Shown here one piece after another: positions 14,957 through 23,857 of a stretch of 35,593 nt of DNA. A model generated the notes under the pieces. The model was given only the letters and a program-made list of their open reading frames with translations. It was not told the origin of the DNA and searched no databases. Location: positions 1-35,593 of the forward strand of contig JAEEUR010000016.1 of the NCBI GenBank assembly GCA_016290595.1, given 5' to 3'. The translations under genes and the position numbers were made by a program. How positions within the stretch are numbered: position 1 is the first letter of the stretch; each line of letters begins with the position of its first letter. The stretch is from Lachnospiraceae bacterium. Its GTDB lineage: Bacteria > Bacillota > Clostridia > Lachnospirales > Lachnospiraceae.

Positions 14957-16053
14957 GACAGGATCGGAATATGGTCCGGATCACCCACCATGCGGGTCCC
15001 GTTTGCGATCCGGGTCTTCTTGTCCACGATACAGTTCTCCAGCACCACGTCGTCGCCCACGTAGACGTCGTCCATCAGGATGCAGTTTTTCACGTTGCTG
15101 CGGTCGCCCACATAAACTTTCTTGAACAGGACGGAATCCGCAACGGTCCCGTTGACGATGCCGCCGCCGGCCACCAGCGAATTCGAAACGCGGGCCGAGC
15201 CGTTGAACTTGGCGGGCGGGTTGTCGTCCACCTTGGTGTGGATGACCGGATGCTCGCTGAAGAAGAAACTGCGCAGCTTCGGATCCAGGAAATCCTTATT
15301 GCAGTCAAAATAGGCCTTCACCGACGCGATATTCGTCCAGTAAGTCTCCAGCATGTACGCCATGATCTTGCGCTCCGCCAGATGCGGGATGATCATCTCC
15401 GTGACCAGATGGCACTTGTCCTCGCGGGCAGCCTCCTCCAGCAGCTGGATCAGGTGCCGGCGGCGGATCACGTAGATGCCGCAGTTGATGATCTGCTCGT
15501 TGGGGGAGGAATGTTCATCCTTCTCCGCCCAGGAAACGATGCGGCCGTCGCCGTCCAGCTGCAGCACGCCGAAGCGTTCGCTCTCGGCCTTCGGCATCCG
15601 CTTGCAGACGATGGTCATCTCCGCGCCGGTGGCGGCGTGGCGTTCCAGCACCTCGTTGTAGTCCAGCTTGTAGACGCCGTCGCCGGAAGCGATGATCACG
15701 TAGGGCTCGTGACGCTCCTTGATAAAGTCCAGGTTCTGGATCAGGGCGTCCGCCGTGCCGCGGTACCAGTGCGTGTTTTCCGGCGTGATGGTCGGATTTA
15801 AGAGGTACAGGCCGCCCTGTTTGCGGCCGAAATCCCACCACTTGGAGGAGCTTAAGTGAATATTCAGCGAGCGGGAGCTGTACTGCGTGACCACCGCCAC
15901 GGTCCCGACGCCCGAATTGCTCATGTTGCTCAGGGAAAAGTCAATGCTGCGGTAGGTGCCCGCCAGCGGCATGGCCGCCACGGCCCGTTTCGCGGTCAGG
16001 CTCTCCAGACGGCTGGAGCCGCCCCCTGCCAAAATGATACCGACTGCCTTCAT
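14953..16053 (-). CDS. glgD: Glucose-1-phosphate adenylyltransferase regulatory subunit GlgD
   Basis: The partner of GlgC in the heterotetrameric ADP-glucose pyrophosphorylase of many Firmicutes, supplying ADP-glucose for glycogen. 366 residues: a nucleotidyltransferase domain opening with [16 protein letters not shown], in which the typical GxGxRLxxLT is altered (Ser-Ser for the standard Gly-Ser/Thr and Arg arrangement), then a left-handed beta-helix C-terminal domain with [18 protein letters not shown]-type hexapeptides. GlgD subunits usually carry weakened catalytic residues. AAGGGAGG precedes the ATG, which overlaps the glgC stop (ATGA). Second gene of glgC-glgD-arsR. Confidence 0.93.
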   Translation of the reverse strand: MKAVGIILAGGGSSRLESLTAKRAVAAMPLAGTYRSIDFSLSNMSNSGVGTVAVVTQYSSRSLNIHLSSSKWWDFGRKQGGLYLLNPTITPENTHWYRGTADALIQNLDFIKERHEPYVIIASGDGVYKLDYNEVLERHAATGAEMTIVCKRMPKAESERFGVLQLDGDGRIVSWAEKDEHSSPNEQIINCGIYVIRRRHLIQLLEEAAREDKCHLVTEMIIPHLAERKIMAYMLETYWTNIASVKAYFDCNKDFLDPKLRSFFFSEHPVIHTKVDDNPPAKFNGSARVSNSLVAGGGIVNGTVADSVLFKKVYVGDRSNVKNCILMDDVYVGDDVVLENCIVDKKTRIANGTRMVGDPDHIPILS

Positions 16054-17321
16054 GCCCGGCCTCCCTTCTTGATGATGTAATCACCGGATTCCAGCACACC
16101 GTTCGGATAGTCTTCCGGCACGGTCTTGCCCATGATCGCCACGTTCTTGCCGATGCTTACGTTCTCCGGGATGACGCTGTTCGCGCCGACCACCGTAATA
16201 TCGTTGTTGTATACGCGCGGATCCAGCCGGGAAGCAGCGAAGAAGCCCTCTCCGATATGGGTGCCGGCGCCGATCACCGTGTTTTCGGCAATGATCGCCT
16301 TGCGGATCACCGCGCCTTCCCCGATCACCACGCCGTTCATGATGACCGAATCCCGGATCTTCGCGCCCGGTGCGATCTTAACGTTCGCGCCCAGCACGGA
16401 ATGCTTGACCGACCCCTCAATGCTGCTGCCGTCGCCGACGATGGACGATTCGGCTTTGCCGCCTTCGGCGATATAGGCCGGCGGATACGCTTCCGCGGAG
16501 GTGTAGATCTGCCAGAATTCCTCATAGAGGTTGAACTCCGGCACCAGATCCGTCAGCTCCATATTGGCTTCCCAGTAGGTGCCCAGCGTCCCGACGTCCT
16601 TCCAGTAGCTGTTGAACTGGTAGGAATAGAGCTTGCCGCCCCGTCTGTGGATGTGCGGGATCACGTGCATGCCGAAGTCGCAGTTCGGTACGTTGGAAAG
16701 CTCCTGCAGTTCATTTTTCAGGGTCTTGAAGTTGAAGATATAGATGCCCATGGAGGCCAGATTGCTGCGCGGATTCTTCGGCTTTTCCTCAAAATCCGTG
16801 ATGCGTCCTTCCGCATCCGTGATCATGATGCCGTAGCGGGACGCCTCGTCCCACGGGACGGGCATGACGGCGATGGTCGCTTCCGCGCCGGCGCTGACGT
16901 GCCGCGAGAGCATGTCTTCATAATCCATCTTGTAGATATGGTCGCCGGAAAGGATCAGCACGTAGTCGGGATTGTACTGCTCCATAAATTCCAGGTTCTG
17001 ATAGATGGCGTTGGCCGTTCCGGTATACCACTCGCTGTCGCCGGTCTTTTCATAGGGCGGCAGGATGGTCACGCCGCCGAACTGCTTGTCCAGATCCCAC
17101 GGGATCCCGATCCCGATATGGGAGTTCAGCTGCAGGGGACGGTACTGGGTCAGAACGCCTACGGTATCTACGCCGGAGTTGACGCAGTTGCTTAAGGGGA
17201 AATCGATGATCCGGTATTTCCCGCCGAAAGCCACGGCCGGTTTTGCCATTCCCTGGGTCAGCGCGCCGAGACGGCTTCCCTGTCCGCCGGCCAGCAGCAT
17301 GGCAATCATCTGCTTTTTCAC
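16050..17321 (-). CDS. glgC: Glucose-1-phosphate adenylyltransferase catalytic subunit
   Basis: Makes ADP-glucose from ATP and glucose-1-phosphate, the committed step of bacterial glycogen synthesis. The start is GTG at 17321 ([19 protein letters not shown], 423 residues) with AGGAGGG upstream; the track's longer form would begin inside the upstream terminator. [14 protein letters not shown] is the nucleotide-binding loop, [15 protein letters not shown] follows, GDHIYKMDY is the catalytic metal region and FEEKPK the sugar-phosphate loop. The C-terminal beta-helix carries hexapeptide repeats ([20 protein letters not shown]). First gene of the glgC-glgD-arsR operon; its stop overlaps glgD. Confidence 0.95.
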   Translation of the reverse strand: MKKQMIAMLLAGGQGSRLGALTQGMAKPAVAFGGKYRIIDFPLSNCVNSGVDTVGVLTQYRPLQLNSHIGIGIPWDLDKQFGGVTILPPYEKTGDSEWYTGTANAIYQNLEFMEQYNPDYVLILSGDHIYKMDYEDMLSRHVSAGAEATIAVMPVPWDEASRYGIMITDAEGRITDFEEKPKNPRSNLASMGIYIFNFKTLKNELQELSNVPNCDFGMHVIPHIHRRGGKLYSYQFNSYWKDVGTLGTYWEANMELTDLVPEFNLYEEFWQIYTSAEAYPPAYIAEGGKAESSIVGDGSSIEGSVKHSVLGANVKIAPGAKIRDSVIMNGVVIGEGAVIRKAIIAENTVIGAGTHIGEGFFAASRLDPRVYNNDITVVGANSVIPENVSIGKNVAIMGKTVPEDYPNGVLESGDYIIKKGGRA

Positions 17322-17354
17322 GGTATTCCCTCCTGTGAATGATTGTTTGGCTTC

Positions 17355-17372
17355 AGTATAGCACAGATGTGC
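17355..17372 (-). promoter_or_regulatory. glgC -10 and overlapping dyad
   Basis: Leftward TATACT (17355-17360) is a good -10. The T-run of the MATE terminator falls at the -35 position and is a poor match. The dyad GCACAGATGTGC (17361-17372) directly abuts the -10 inside the spacer, a likely operator position. Confidence 0.5.
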
Positions 17373-17374
17373 AT

Positions 17375-17400
17375 AAAAAAAAAGCCCCGTAAGAGGCTTT
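17375..17400 (-). terminator. Intrinsic terminator after the MATE gene
   Basis: Leftward AAAGCCTC-TTAC-GGGGCTTT followed by an unbroken T-run (17375-17383) lies 18 bases after the MATE stop and separates it from glgC. Confidence 0.85.
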
Positions 17401-17417
17401 GTACTGTTCCGCATGCG

Positions 17418-18806
17418 TTATGCCGCCGTTTTTTCGGCCGGAGCGTTCTCCGCCTCCCGCCACATCCTCTTCCGGATCAGCAGCATATAGATCAGCAGGA
17501 ACAGCATGGCGAAGCTCCAGCCGAAGGGAAAGCTGGCGTTGATGACGCAGATCTCGCCGGGCCAGCGGGCCGTCGCCAGCGCAAGAAACAGCTGCCGCAT
17601 CGCGACCATGGCCGCCAGGGTCAGGATCATGGGCATGCGGCTCTTCCCGTAACCCCTTAAGTAGCCGAGCAGGACCTCGCGGACCACCATGACGCTGTAG
17701 AAGGGCAGCAGGAAATGCACCATACTGACGGCCGCGTCTATCACTTCCTGTTCTTCGCTGAAAAGACCGGCTACCGGCTCGGCAAAGAAAGCCAGCGAGA
17801 TGGCCAGCACGGCGGTCACGGCCGCGCATAAGGCCAGGCCGTACCAGATGCCCTGCCGGGCGCGTTTATACTGCGCGCCGCCGAGGTTCTGGCTGACGTA
17901 GGTGGTCGTGGTCATGGTGATGGCCTTGCAGGGCAGGATCACGAAGCGGTCGATCTTGACCGCCGTGCCGATCCCGGCGCTGACGGCTGTCGGAAAGGCG
18001 TTGATATAGTTCCAGACAAAGATGTTGGAGAAGGAGATCAGCGCGTTCTGCACACCGGCGGAAAAGCCGACGCTGACCGACGCGGCGATCTGCCGGCGGC
18101 CGTCCGTCCAGGTCTCCTTCAGCGCCACCGCGTGCGTCTGGATCTGACGGCGGATCATCTGATGCACCAGAAGGACCGAGATGCCCTGCGCGATGATCGT
18201 CGCGATGCCGACGCCGGCCGTTCCCCAGCCGAGGGAGGCTACGAAGAGCAGATCCAGCGCGATATTGAGCACGCTGGTCAGGGCCAGCACGTAAAGCGGG
18301 CTGCGGGAATCGCCTACGGCGCGCAGGATCCCGGTCCCGCAGTTGTAGATCACGGTAAACATCAGGCCGGCCAGGTAGATGCGCAGATAGACGATGGCTT
18401 CCGCGTAGATCTCTTCGTTGCAGCCGGTCAGGGACAGCAGCACCGGGGCCAGCAGGATCCCGATCGCCGAGACCACGACGCCGAGCACGATGGAAAAGGT
18501 AAACGCATAGCGGACCGCCTTCTTCGTCTGCTCTTCGTCTCCGCTGCCGAAGGCCTTCGCGACCATGACCGTATTCCCGATCGACATGCCGTTGAAAAAC
18601 CCGATCAGCAGGTTGGTGATGGGGCCGCAGACGCTGACGGCCGCCAGCGCCGCGCTGCCGACGTTTCTTCCCACCACCAGGGCGTCCACGCTGGTATATA
18701 AGCTCTGCAGCAGCTCGCTCAGAATGATCGGTACCGCAAACAGGAGCAGCTTCGGTACGATCGCTCCTTCGGTGAAATTGATGTTTTTCTGAACAGGCGC
18801 CTTCAT
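17418..18806 (-). CDS. MATE-family efflux transporter
   Basis: A 462-residue, 12-helix cation-coupled exporter. The two MATE halves are recognisable: the first opens PKLLLFAVPIILSELLQSLYTSVDALVVGR, with the family's conserved D in helix 1, and the second carries FPTAVSAGIGTAVKIDRFVILP. GILRAVGDSRSPLYV matches the loop between helices 4 and 5. Substrate cannot be read from sequence; drugs or metabolites are usual. The ATG has only a weak ribosome site (GGGGTAG), but a 12-codon leader ORF with an excellent one ends six bases before it, so translation is probably coupled. It lies downstream of the GldA-like gene beyond a terminator and may depend on read-through. It is not closely similar to the two MATE proteins at 32611-35445. 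Confidence 0.88.
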   Translation of the reverse strand: MKAPVQKNINFTEGAIVPKLLLFAVPIILSELLQSLYTSVDALVVGRNVGSAALAAVSVCGPITNLLIGFFNGMSIGNTVMVAKAFGSGDEEQTKKAVRYAFTFSIVLGVVVSAIGILLAPVLLSLTGCNEEIYAEAIVYLRIYLAGLMFTVIYNCGTGILRAVGDSRSPLYVLALTSVLNIALDLLFVASLGWGTAGVGIATIIAQGISVLLVHQMIRRQIQTHAVALKETWTDGRRQIAASVSVGFSAGVQNALISFSNIFVWNYINAFPTAVSAGIGTAVKIDRFVILPCKAITMTTTTYVSQNLGGAQYKRARQGIWYGLALCAAVTAVLAISLAFFAEPVAGLFSEEQEVIDAAVSMVHFLLPFYSVMVVREVLLGYLRGYGKSRMPMILTLAAMVAMRQLFLALATARWPGEICVINASFPFGWSFAMLFLLIYMLLIRKRMWREAENAPAEKTAA

Positions 18807-18812
18807 AGACTG

Positions 18813-18851
18813 CTACCCCAGTCCCCGGACCGCCAGATAGATTTGGGGCAT
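18813..18851 (-). CDS. Putative 12-residue leader peptide upstream of MATE
   Basis: ATG CCC CAA ... GGG TAG encodes MPQIYLAVRGLG, preceded at six bases by GGGGAGGAG, the best ribosome site in this stretch. Its stop lies six bases before the MATE ATG. A small GTCCGGGGAC dyad lies within it. Too short for the ORF track. It could couple or attenuate MATE translation, for example in response to ribosome stalling. Support is the ribosome site and position only. Confidence 0.45.
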   Translation of the reverse strand: MPQIYLAVRGLG

Positions 18852-18874
18852 AACGAACTCCTCCCCATGACGGA

Positions 18875-18915
18875 AAAGAGGAAAAACGACGGGGTTCCGC
18901 ACGTTTTTCCTCTTT
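18875..18915. terminator. Bidirectional terminator or attenuator between GldA-like and MATE genes
   Basis: AAAGAGGAAAAACG (18875-18888) and CGTTTTTCCTCTTT (18902-18915) are perfect 14-bp arms. It lies 15 bases after the GldA-like stop and just upstream of the MATE leader peptide. No separate MATE promoter is obvious, so partial read-through could set MATE expression. Confidence 0.75.
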
Positions 18916-18929
18916 GAAAAAAGCAGGTA

Positions 18930-20048
18930 TCAGCCCTTGATGTACTGCAGGGCGTCGTACATGATCTGCCAGTGCTCGGCCGGATGCTTGCCCCAGACGA
19001 CCATCATGCAGTCCACCAGTTTGCGGACCTCTTCGTCCGTCGGGTTGATGCCGATATCCCGCAGGCTCATCGGCTGATGGATCGCCGCCATATAGCGGCT
19101 GAAGTTCTTGGTTTCGAACTCCGGACGCTCATAAGCGTACATCGCCGCCTGGCAGCCCAGGCCCACGATCTCGCCGTGCAGCCATTCGGCCGTCTCTTCG
19201 GTGTAGATGGTCTTGCAGGCGTAGTACATGGCGTGGGCGAAGGTCGCGCCCTTCTTACCGCCGCTGATCAGGGCCTTGTGGTTGTTGTAGTTGACCGCCG
19301 CCGCCAGGGCCGTGGTCGCCACGTTCGCAAAGGTGCAGGCTTCCAGTTCTTCCGTTACCTGATGCGCCGCGCAGTCGCGGTAGGCCTTCTCGCCCTTGTT
19401 TAAGAGGATCTCATTCGTCGTGCCCGCCAGGACCTTGGAGCAGTACATGCCGACCGGCGTGGAAAACAGATCGTTGTATTCCATCATCAGGCCGGTCTCG
19501 ATGTACTTCGCAAAGGCGTCCGCCATGCCGGAAGCGAAAAGCTTGACCGGGGCGTTCGCGATGATCTGCGTATCGATGATGACCGCGTTGTTCTCCTTGG
19601 CGTGCCAGATCCGGTCGATGGGCTTGTGATCCGGCGTATACATGACCGACATGGCGGACCAGCAGTTGACCGTCGCCACCGAGGTCGGAACGTTGATGAC
19701 CGGGATATCGCAGCCGTGGCCCGTGGCCTTGCCCATATCCATGACCTTGCCGCCGCCCAGGCTGATGACGCAGTCGGGCTTTACCTTCGGGACCACTTCG
19801 TTCTTTAAGTACGCCAGCGTCTCGTAGGTGCAGTCGGTGGTCATGATAAAGAGCTCGAAATCCACCCCGTAGTTCTTCAGGCTTGCCTCCAGCTGGGCGC
19901 CGGCCGCTTCATAGGCCTTCTTACCCGCAACGATCAGGGCCTTTTTGCAGTGCAGCAGCTCCGCTTCGCGTCCCACGATCTCGATCGAGCCGGGCGCCTG
20001 TACGTATCTTCCGCAGCCGAATTTTACCGGCTTGAATTCATTTGCCAT
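18930..20048 (-). CDS. Glycerol-dehydrogenase (GldA)-like metal-dependent oxidoreductase
   Basis: A 372-residue dehydroquinate-synthase-fold dehydrogenase using NAD(H) and a divalent metal. ISLGGGKVMDMGK (95-107) is the NAD pyrophosphate motif; Asp177 (MADAFAKY), His272 (FAHAMYY) and His291 (LHGEIVG) are the metal ligands expected for GldA relatives. AAGGAG lies eight bases before ATG. It is the last gene of the citDEF-hydratase-PrpD operon, 24 bases after MmgE/PrpD, so its substrate is more likely a hydroxy- or oxo-acid intermediate of that pathway than glycerol; that is inference. Terminator follows. Confidence 0.8.
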   Translation of the reverse strand: MANEFKPVKFGCGRYVQAPGSIEIVGREAELLHCKKALIVAGKKAYEAAGAQLEASLKNYGVDFELFIMTTDCTYETLAYLKNEVVPKVKPDCVISLGGGKVMDMGKATGHGCDIPVINVPTSVATVNCWSAMSVMYTPDHKPIDRIWHAKENNAVIIDTQIIANAPVKLFASGMADAFAKYIETGLMMEYNDLFSTPVGMYCSKVLAGTTNEILLNKGEKAYRDCAAHQVTEELEACTFANVATTALAAAVNYNNHKALISGGKKGATFAHAMYYACKTIYTEETAEWLHGEIVGLGCQAAMYAYERPEFETKNFSRYMAAIHQPMSLRDIGINPTDEEVRKLVDCMMVVWGKHPAEHWQIMYDALQYIKG

Positions 20049-20072
20049 ATTATAATCTCCTTTTCTTGCTCC

Positions 20073-21425
20073 TTACTGCAGCTTCTCCATCAGCGCGCGG
20101 ACCTTGCCGTTTCCTTCCAGCACCAGCTTTCCGATCTCTTCCGCTTCCTCTTCCGTCTTGCCGCCGTAGCAGGCCAGATCCAGGAATTTCGTCTTGAAAT
20201 CGTCCAGCGTCATGGGGATCTCGGGCTCGCCCTTGGCGAAGTCCACCTGCTTTAAGCAGTGCGTGCCGTCCTTAAAGATGATCTCCACGTTGGCCGCCCG
20301 CTTCTTCGGGACCCAGGAGGTCATTTCCGGATCCGCGATGACGTCAGTCTTTTCCGTTAAGGCCAGGATCAGCGGATCGTGGATGTTCTCCTCGGTAAAG
20401 TCGCGCATGCCGGCGGAGCCCTTCACCAGCGCCAGGCCGACGCAGAAAGGCGTGCTCATCTTGCCGGACACCGTGGTCGGGATCTCCTTGAATTCATGGC
20501 CCTTGACGCCCTGCCCGTACATGCGGACGATGATCCGCTCGATCTCGTTCAGATCCATCGGATATTCCTTCCGGAGGCCCAGGGCGCCGTCGATCGCCGC
20601 GTGGGTATGGCGGCAGGCCGCATAGGGTTTGTGGTACGCGCCGAGGATGTTGAAGTTCGGATCGTTCGCCAGATCCAGGCCGGAAGCGTCGTATTTCTCT
20701 GCCATGGTGGACAGCCAGCCGAACTGCTCCTCGAAGCTGTTCTCCGGGCCGACGAAGCCGGCTCTGGCGATCAGCGCCGCCGTGATGCCGTCGTGGCCGG
20801 CGCGGCCGATGTTGTAGGGCTTCAGGGTGGAGGAGCCGAGCATCATACGGTTGTTGCCGGCGGCCGAGGAGGTCGCCGCGCTCAAAGCCGCCTTCATCTC
20901 TTCCCGGCTGAAGCGCATGGCGGTGGCTACCGCCATCGCGGCGCCCAGCGTTCCGATGGTCCCGGAGGAATGGAAGCCGCGGTTCCGGTGCGACGGCTGC
21001 AGGCAGCGGCCCAGACGGATGCCCGTCTCATAGCCGATGATAACGCCCCGCAGAAGATCCTCCATACCGAGATCAAAGTGCTCGCAGACCGTCAGAACGG
21101 CCGGAACGACCGTGGAGCCCAGATGAACGGTGCTGAAGCGGTGACCGTCATCGATATCAAACACGTGGGCGCACATCCCGTTGACCAGCACCGCGTTCTG
21201 CAGGGAGGCCCGGCGGCCGAAGCCAACGACCGTGGAGCCTTCGCGCTCGGACATCAGGTCCAGATAGCGGTTCAGGCGGTCCTTCAGCCAGCTGGTCCCG
21301 CCGATCATGGAGCCTAAAAGGTCCAGCACGCATTTGCGGGCTTCGTAATAGACCTCCGCCGGGATGGGGCCGTTTGCCATTTCGTAAAGGGTATTTACGA
21401 AAACATCCGTCACATTCGTCGTCAT
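20073..21425 (-). CDS. MmgE/PrpD-family dehydratase or decarboxylase
   Basis: 450 residues of the family that includes 2-methylcitrate dehydratase, cis-aconitate decarboxylase and iminodisuccinate epimerase. Family landmarks: HVFDIDDGHRFSTVHLGST near 88-106, RGFHSSGTIGTLGAA near 150-164 (conserved His), TLKPYNIGRAG (conserved Lys) and HKPYAACRHTHAAID (the substrate-binding KPY-CRHTH motif). No metal or Fe-S site is expected. GGAG precedes the ATG. It lies 20 bases after the class I hydratase alpha gene and 24 bases before the GldA-like gene, within the citrate-lyase operon, where it presumably dehydrates, isomerises or decarboxylates a branched C5-C7 carboxylic acid. Exact reaction not readable from sequence. 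Confidence 0.88.
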   Translation of the reverse strand: MTTNVTDVFVNTLYEMANGPIPAEVYYEARKCVLDLLGSMIGGTSWLKDRLNRYLDLMSEREGSTVVGFGRRASLQNAVLVNGMCAHVFDIDDGHRFSTVHLGSTVVPAVLTVCEHFDLGMEDLLRGVIIGYETGIRLGRCLQPSHRNRGFHSSGTIGTLGAAMAVATAMRFSREEMKAALSAATSSAAGNNRMMLGSSTLKPYNIGRAGHDGITAALIARAGFVGPENSFEEQFGWLSTMAEKYDASGLDLANDPNFNILGAYHKPYAACRHTHAAIDGALGLRKEYPMDLNEIERIIVRMYGQGVKGHEFKEIPTTVSGKMSTPFCVGLALVKGSAGMRDFTEENIHDPLILALTEKTDVIADPEMTSWVPKKRAANVEIIFKDGTHCLKQVDFAKGEPEIPMTLDDFKTKFLDLACYGGKTEEEAEEIGKLVLEGNGKVRALMEKLQ

Positions 21426-21445
21426 AAGCTTACTCCGTTGCGTGT

Positions 21446-22303
21446 TTACAGTTCCACGGAGGCGTGTCTCGGCTCAAAGCAGCAGCCGGGACGGATCGCC
21501 ACGACGCGCACGCCGCTGGCGCGCTGCGGGCCGACCTTCATGAAGGTGGCCAGCACCGTCGTCTTGCCCTTTAAGCCCAGGGGGCCGACGCCGCTTTCAT
21601 TGACCTTTTCCGTGATATATTTTTCCATCTCGTTCTGCTTGCTGAAATCGCCGTAGACCATGGCTTCCATCATCATGGAAGTGGCCTCGAACTGAGAACG
21701 GCCGACGCCGACCGCCAGCGCGCAGGGCGTGCAGCCCAGCAGCCTGGTGCCGTCCTTGGCACGGGCTACGATCTCATCCAGCACCACCTGCAGGTTGTGT
21801 TTGTGGAAAATGCGGTGGGTGATGCCGCGGATGGCGGGACCGCCGCCCAGCATCAGGATATGCACGCGCAGAACGTCTTCTTCGACTTCCTTTACCAGGA
21901 ACGGCGCCAGCGCCAGGTCCTCGGAATTCGGGCTGATGCCGCCGGACATGTCGATGCGGCCCGCATCGTCGCCCATGATCGCCATGGGACGGCCGGGCAG
22001 ATCGATCAGGCCCTGACGCACGCCGTCCTGGATCGCCGTCATCATGGCGCCGGTGAGGCAGCGGTTCGGACCTACTTCGACAAAGACGTGAGGAATGCCG
22101 GTATCGTCACACAGCGGGCTTCTGTCATGCTCCGCGACCTCGGCGTTGTCCAGAATGGTCTCCAGGTTCCATTTCGCGCGCTCGAGTTCCTCGTTCGCGA
22201 TGGCGCACTTGTAGGCGTTTTTCTTGTCCTGGCGGAAGGTCGAGCCGGCCCGTACCAGACAGTCGGCTACCTTTGCAACGACTTCATTGTAATTGAATTC
22301 CAT
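21446..22303 (-). CDS. Class I (Fe-S) fumarase/tartrate dehydratase-type hydro-lyase, alpha subunit
   Basis: The iron-sulfur catalytic subunit of a two-subunit, oxygen-sensitive hydratase (fumarase, L-tartrate dehydratase or mesaconase type). I start it at ATG 22303 (MEFNYNEVVAKVADCL, 285 residues) because GGAGG lies eight bases upstream; the track's ATG at 22321 overlaps the beta stop and has no site. Candidate cluster cysteines are in SPLCDDTGIP, LLGCTPCALAVG and RPGCCFEPRHA. The last two regions differ from the fumarase versions I remember (CPP and NLQCHAxRH), so the substrate may not be fumarate. It is preceded by the beta subunit, the reverse of the common alpha-beta order, and followed by MmgE/PrpD. 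Confidence 0.85.
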   Translation of the reverse strand: MEFNYNEVVAKVADCLVRAGSTFRQDKKNAYKCAIANEELERAKWNLETILDNAEVAEHDRSPLCDDTGIPHVFVEVGPNRCLTGAMMTAIQDGVRQGLIDLPGRPMAIMGDDAGRIDMSGGISPNSEDLALAPFLVKEVEEDVLRVHILMLGGGPAIRGITHRIFHKHNLQVVLDEIVARAKDGTRLLGCTPCALAVGVGRSQFEATSMMMEAMVYGDFSKQNEMEKYITEKVNESGVGPLGLKGKTTVLATFMKVGPQRASGVRVVAIRPGCCFEPRHASVEL

Positions 22304-22317
22304 CTCGTCTTCCTCCG

Positions 22318-22827
22318 TCATTTCAGGATCTCGCCGTGCGCGGCTGCGATGATGCAGGGGAATCCGTCCACCTTCAGTTCATAGAAGGCTTCCATTCCCA
22401 GCTCGGGGGCGAACAGGCACTTCTGGGAAAGCACCTTGCTGTTCAAAAGGGCCGTCACGGGGGCGATGACCGCGTAAACGGCGTTGTATTTATCAAACAT
22501 TTCAATGGTTTCTTTCTTCAGCTCGCCCTTGCCGAGGAACATGCGGATCCCGGCGGCGGTCAGCTGCGGCATGGTGCCCTCAAGCTCCGCCTTGTTGCTG
22601 GAGGTGGGGCCGACACCGGCGCGGCTGACGGCGGTGTGGAAGATCACGCCGCCCTGAAGGTCGATACCGGTCTCCGCGAAGGTGCCGTCCTCGATCTTCT
22701 TCACGAGTCTCGGCAGGACCGCGTCGCGGCCGGCATAAATGGTTCCGGAAACGTTGACAATATCTCCGGCCTTCAGAGAGGAAAGGACCTCATCCGTGAA
22801 CGGAGCGGTAATCGTTCTGATTTCCAT
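22318..22827 (-). CDS. Class I hydro-lyase, beta subunit
   Basis: 169 residues, the swivelling C-terminal domain of class I fumarases and tartrate dehydratases as a separate subunit. VNVSGTIYAGRDAVLPRL near residues 25-42 and GVGPTSSNKAELEGTMPQL match the substrate-carboxylate loops (GxxxxxRDxAH and GPTTSxRM in fumarases); the usual Ala-His after RD is Ala-Val here. FPCIIAAAHGEILK is the typical C-terminus. AGGAGA precedes the ATG. The alpha gene starts 14 bases after its stop. Its partner and pathway are shared with the alpha entry. Confidence 0.85.
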   Translation of the reverse strand: MEIRTITAPFTDEVLSSLKAGDIVNVSGTIYAGRDAVLPRLVKKIEDGTFAETGIDLQGGVIFHTAVSRAGVGPTSSNKAELEGTMPQLTAAGIRMFLGKGELKKETIEMFDKYNAVYAVIAPVTALLNSKVLSQKCLFAPELGMEAFYELKVDGFPCIIAAAHGEILK

Positions 22828-22867
22828 ATGCAGTAATTCTCCTGTTTTCTCTTCCTGTTACAAAGGA

Positions 22868-22897
22868 GGCAGACAGGGGACACGTCCCCCGTCTGCC
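22868..22897. other. Stable hairpin inside the lyase operon
   Basis: GGCAGAC-A-GGGGAC-AC-GTCCCC-C-GTCTGCC folds into a near-perfect 14-bp stem in the 84-base gap between the U32-like gene and the hydratase beta gene. Leftward it lacks a T-run, so it more likely blocks RNases or marks a processing site, changing gene dosage along the operon, than terminates. Confidence 0.55.
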
Positions 22898-22911
22898 CCT
22901 TTTATGGTTTT

Positions 22912-23817
22912 TTAGTGATTTAAAGATCCCTTCGGCGAGTACAGGGCTTCCGGATAGTACTCGTCGATCATGCGCTTGACCAGCATGACCTGTTTCGCAC
23001 GCTTCTTGGCGTCGGCATCGGTGGAATCCCAGCTGTGGGTCTTGGCCACGGAGCCGCCGGTCTTCAGATAGATAGGAGCCGCGACGCGGATCATCTCCGG
23101 CACCTCGTAGTGACGGATGAAGCCACCGGAGGATTCGGGGTTCTCAGTGTGGCAGTCGATCGGGATGTTGATGGCCGCGCGGACCGCTGCCAGATGCTGC
23201 AGCTGATAGTCGCGGACGATGTTGAAGGAGTCGGCGCCGATCTCTTCCAGCAGCTTGGCGGAGCAGGGGTTGCCGTGGCCGGAGTGAGCGGAGATCTTGA
23301 ACTTGCTGTCGGCGGGGATAAGGCCGGCGGCACGGGCTTTGTTCAGAGCCCACAGGCAGCCTTCATCATACACCAGGAAGGTGCGGCAGCCCAGACGGGC
23401 GGCACGGCGGACGTCTTCGATCGCGCGTACGATCTGATCCTGGCCGCGCAGGCGGTAGCCCATGCGGACGCCTTCCGGAGACTTCACGGAAGCGGAGGTA
23501 TCGGTGGTGGCACGCGGTCCGATCGCGAGGATCAGCTCGACCTGATGTTCCTTGGCCAGTTCGACCATCTGGGTGATCTCGGCGTCAGTCAGGGTCCAGA
23601 TGCCCTTGGTCTGGGTGACGCGGTGAATGTAGAAGCCGAGTCTGTCAAATTCTTCAAGGAGCGTACGCATAACGCCGGGGCTCTGAATGCCGGGCACCTC
23701 AAAACGGTACTGGCAGCCGTCGTCGAAACGCTTCTCGGAAGTGGGAAGGGAATACAGGTCGCCTCTGGGCTGGCCGATACTCTCAAGGAAATTTCTGGTT
23801 TCATCCATGCTGTTCAT
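22912..23817 (-). CDS. U32-peptidase-like TIM-barrel protein, function unknown
   Basis: 301 residues. The alternating strand/helix pattern and landmarks DLYSLPTSEKRFDDGCQYRFEVPG (opening, quoted in part), GCRTFLVYDEG, KISAHSGHGNPCSAKLLEEIGAD and IDCHTENPESSGGF resemble proteins usually annotated as U32 family peptidases that are found beside catabolic operons; I recall no characterised member of this short type. It lacks the C-terminal domain of true U32 collagenases or tRNA hydroxylases. AGGAGG lies six bases before ATG. Position between citF and the hydratase genes suggests an enzyme acting on an intermediate of the same pathway rather than a protease; this is inference. Confidence 0.6.
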   Translation of the reverse strand: MNSMDETRNFLESIGQPRGDLYSLPTSEKRFDDGCQYRFEVPGIQSPGVMRTLLEEFDRLGFYIHRVTQTKGIWTLTDAEITQMVELAKEHQVELILAIGPRATTDTSASVKSPEGVRMGYRLRGQDQIVRAIEDVRRAARLGCRTFLVYDEGCLWALNKARAAGLIPADSKFKISAHSGHGNPCSAKLLEEIGADSFNIVRDYQLQHLAAVRAAINIPIDCHTENPESSGGFIRHYEVPEMIRVAAPIYLKTGGSVAKTHSWDSTDADAKKRAKQVMLVKRMIDEYYPEALYSPKGSLNH

Positions 23818-23857
23818 AATGTTCCTCCTGTTTTTGATTGCTCTCTATTTGAATGCC

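Noticed and set aside
22868-22897. Rho-independent terminator
   Set aside because: The T-rich side (CCTTTTATGGTTTTTT) is on the plus strand, opposite to the direction of the flanking genes.
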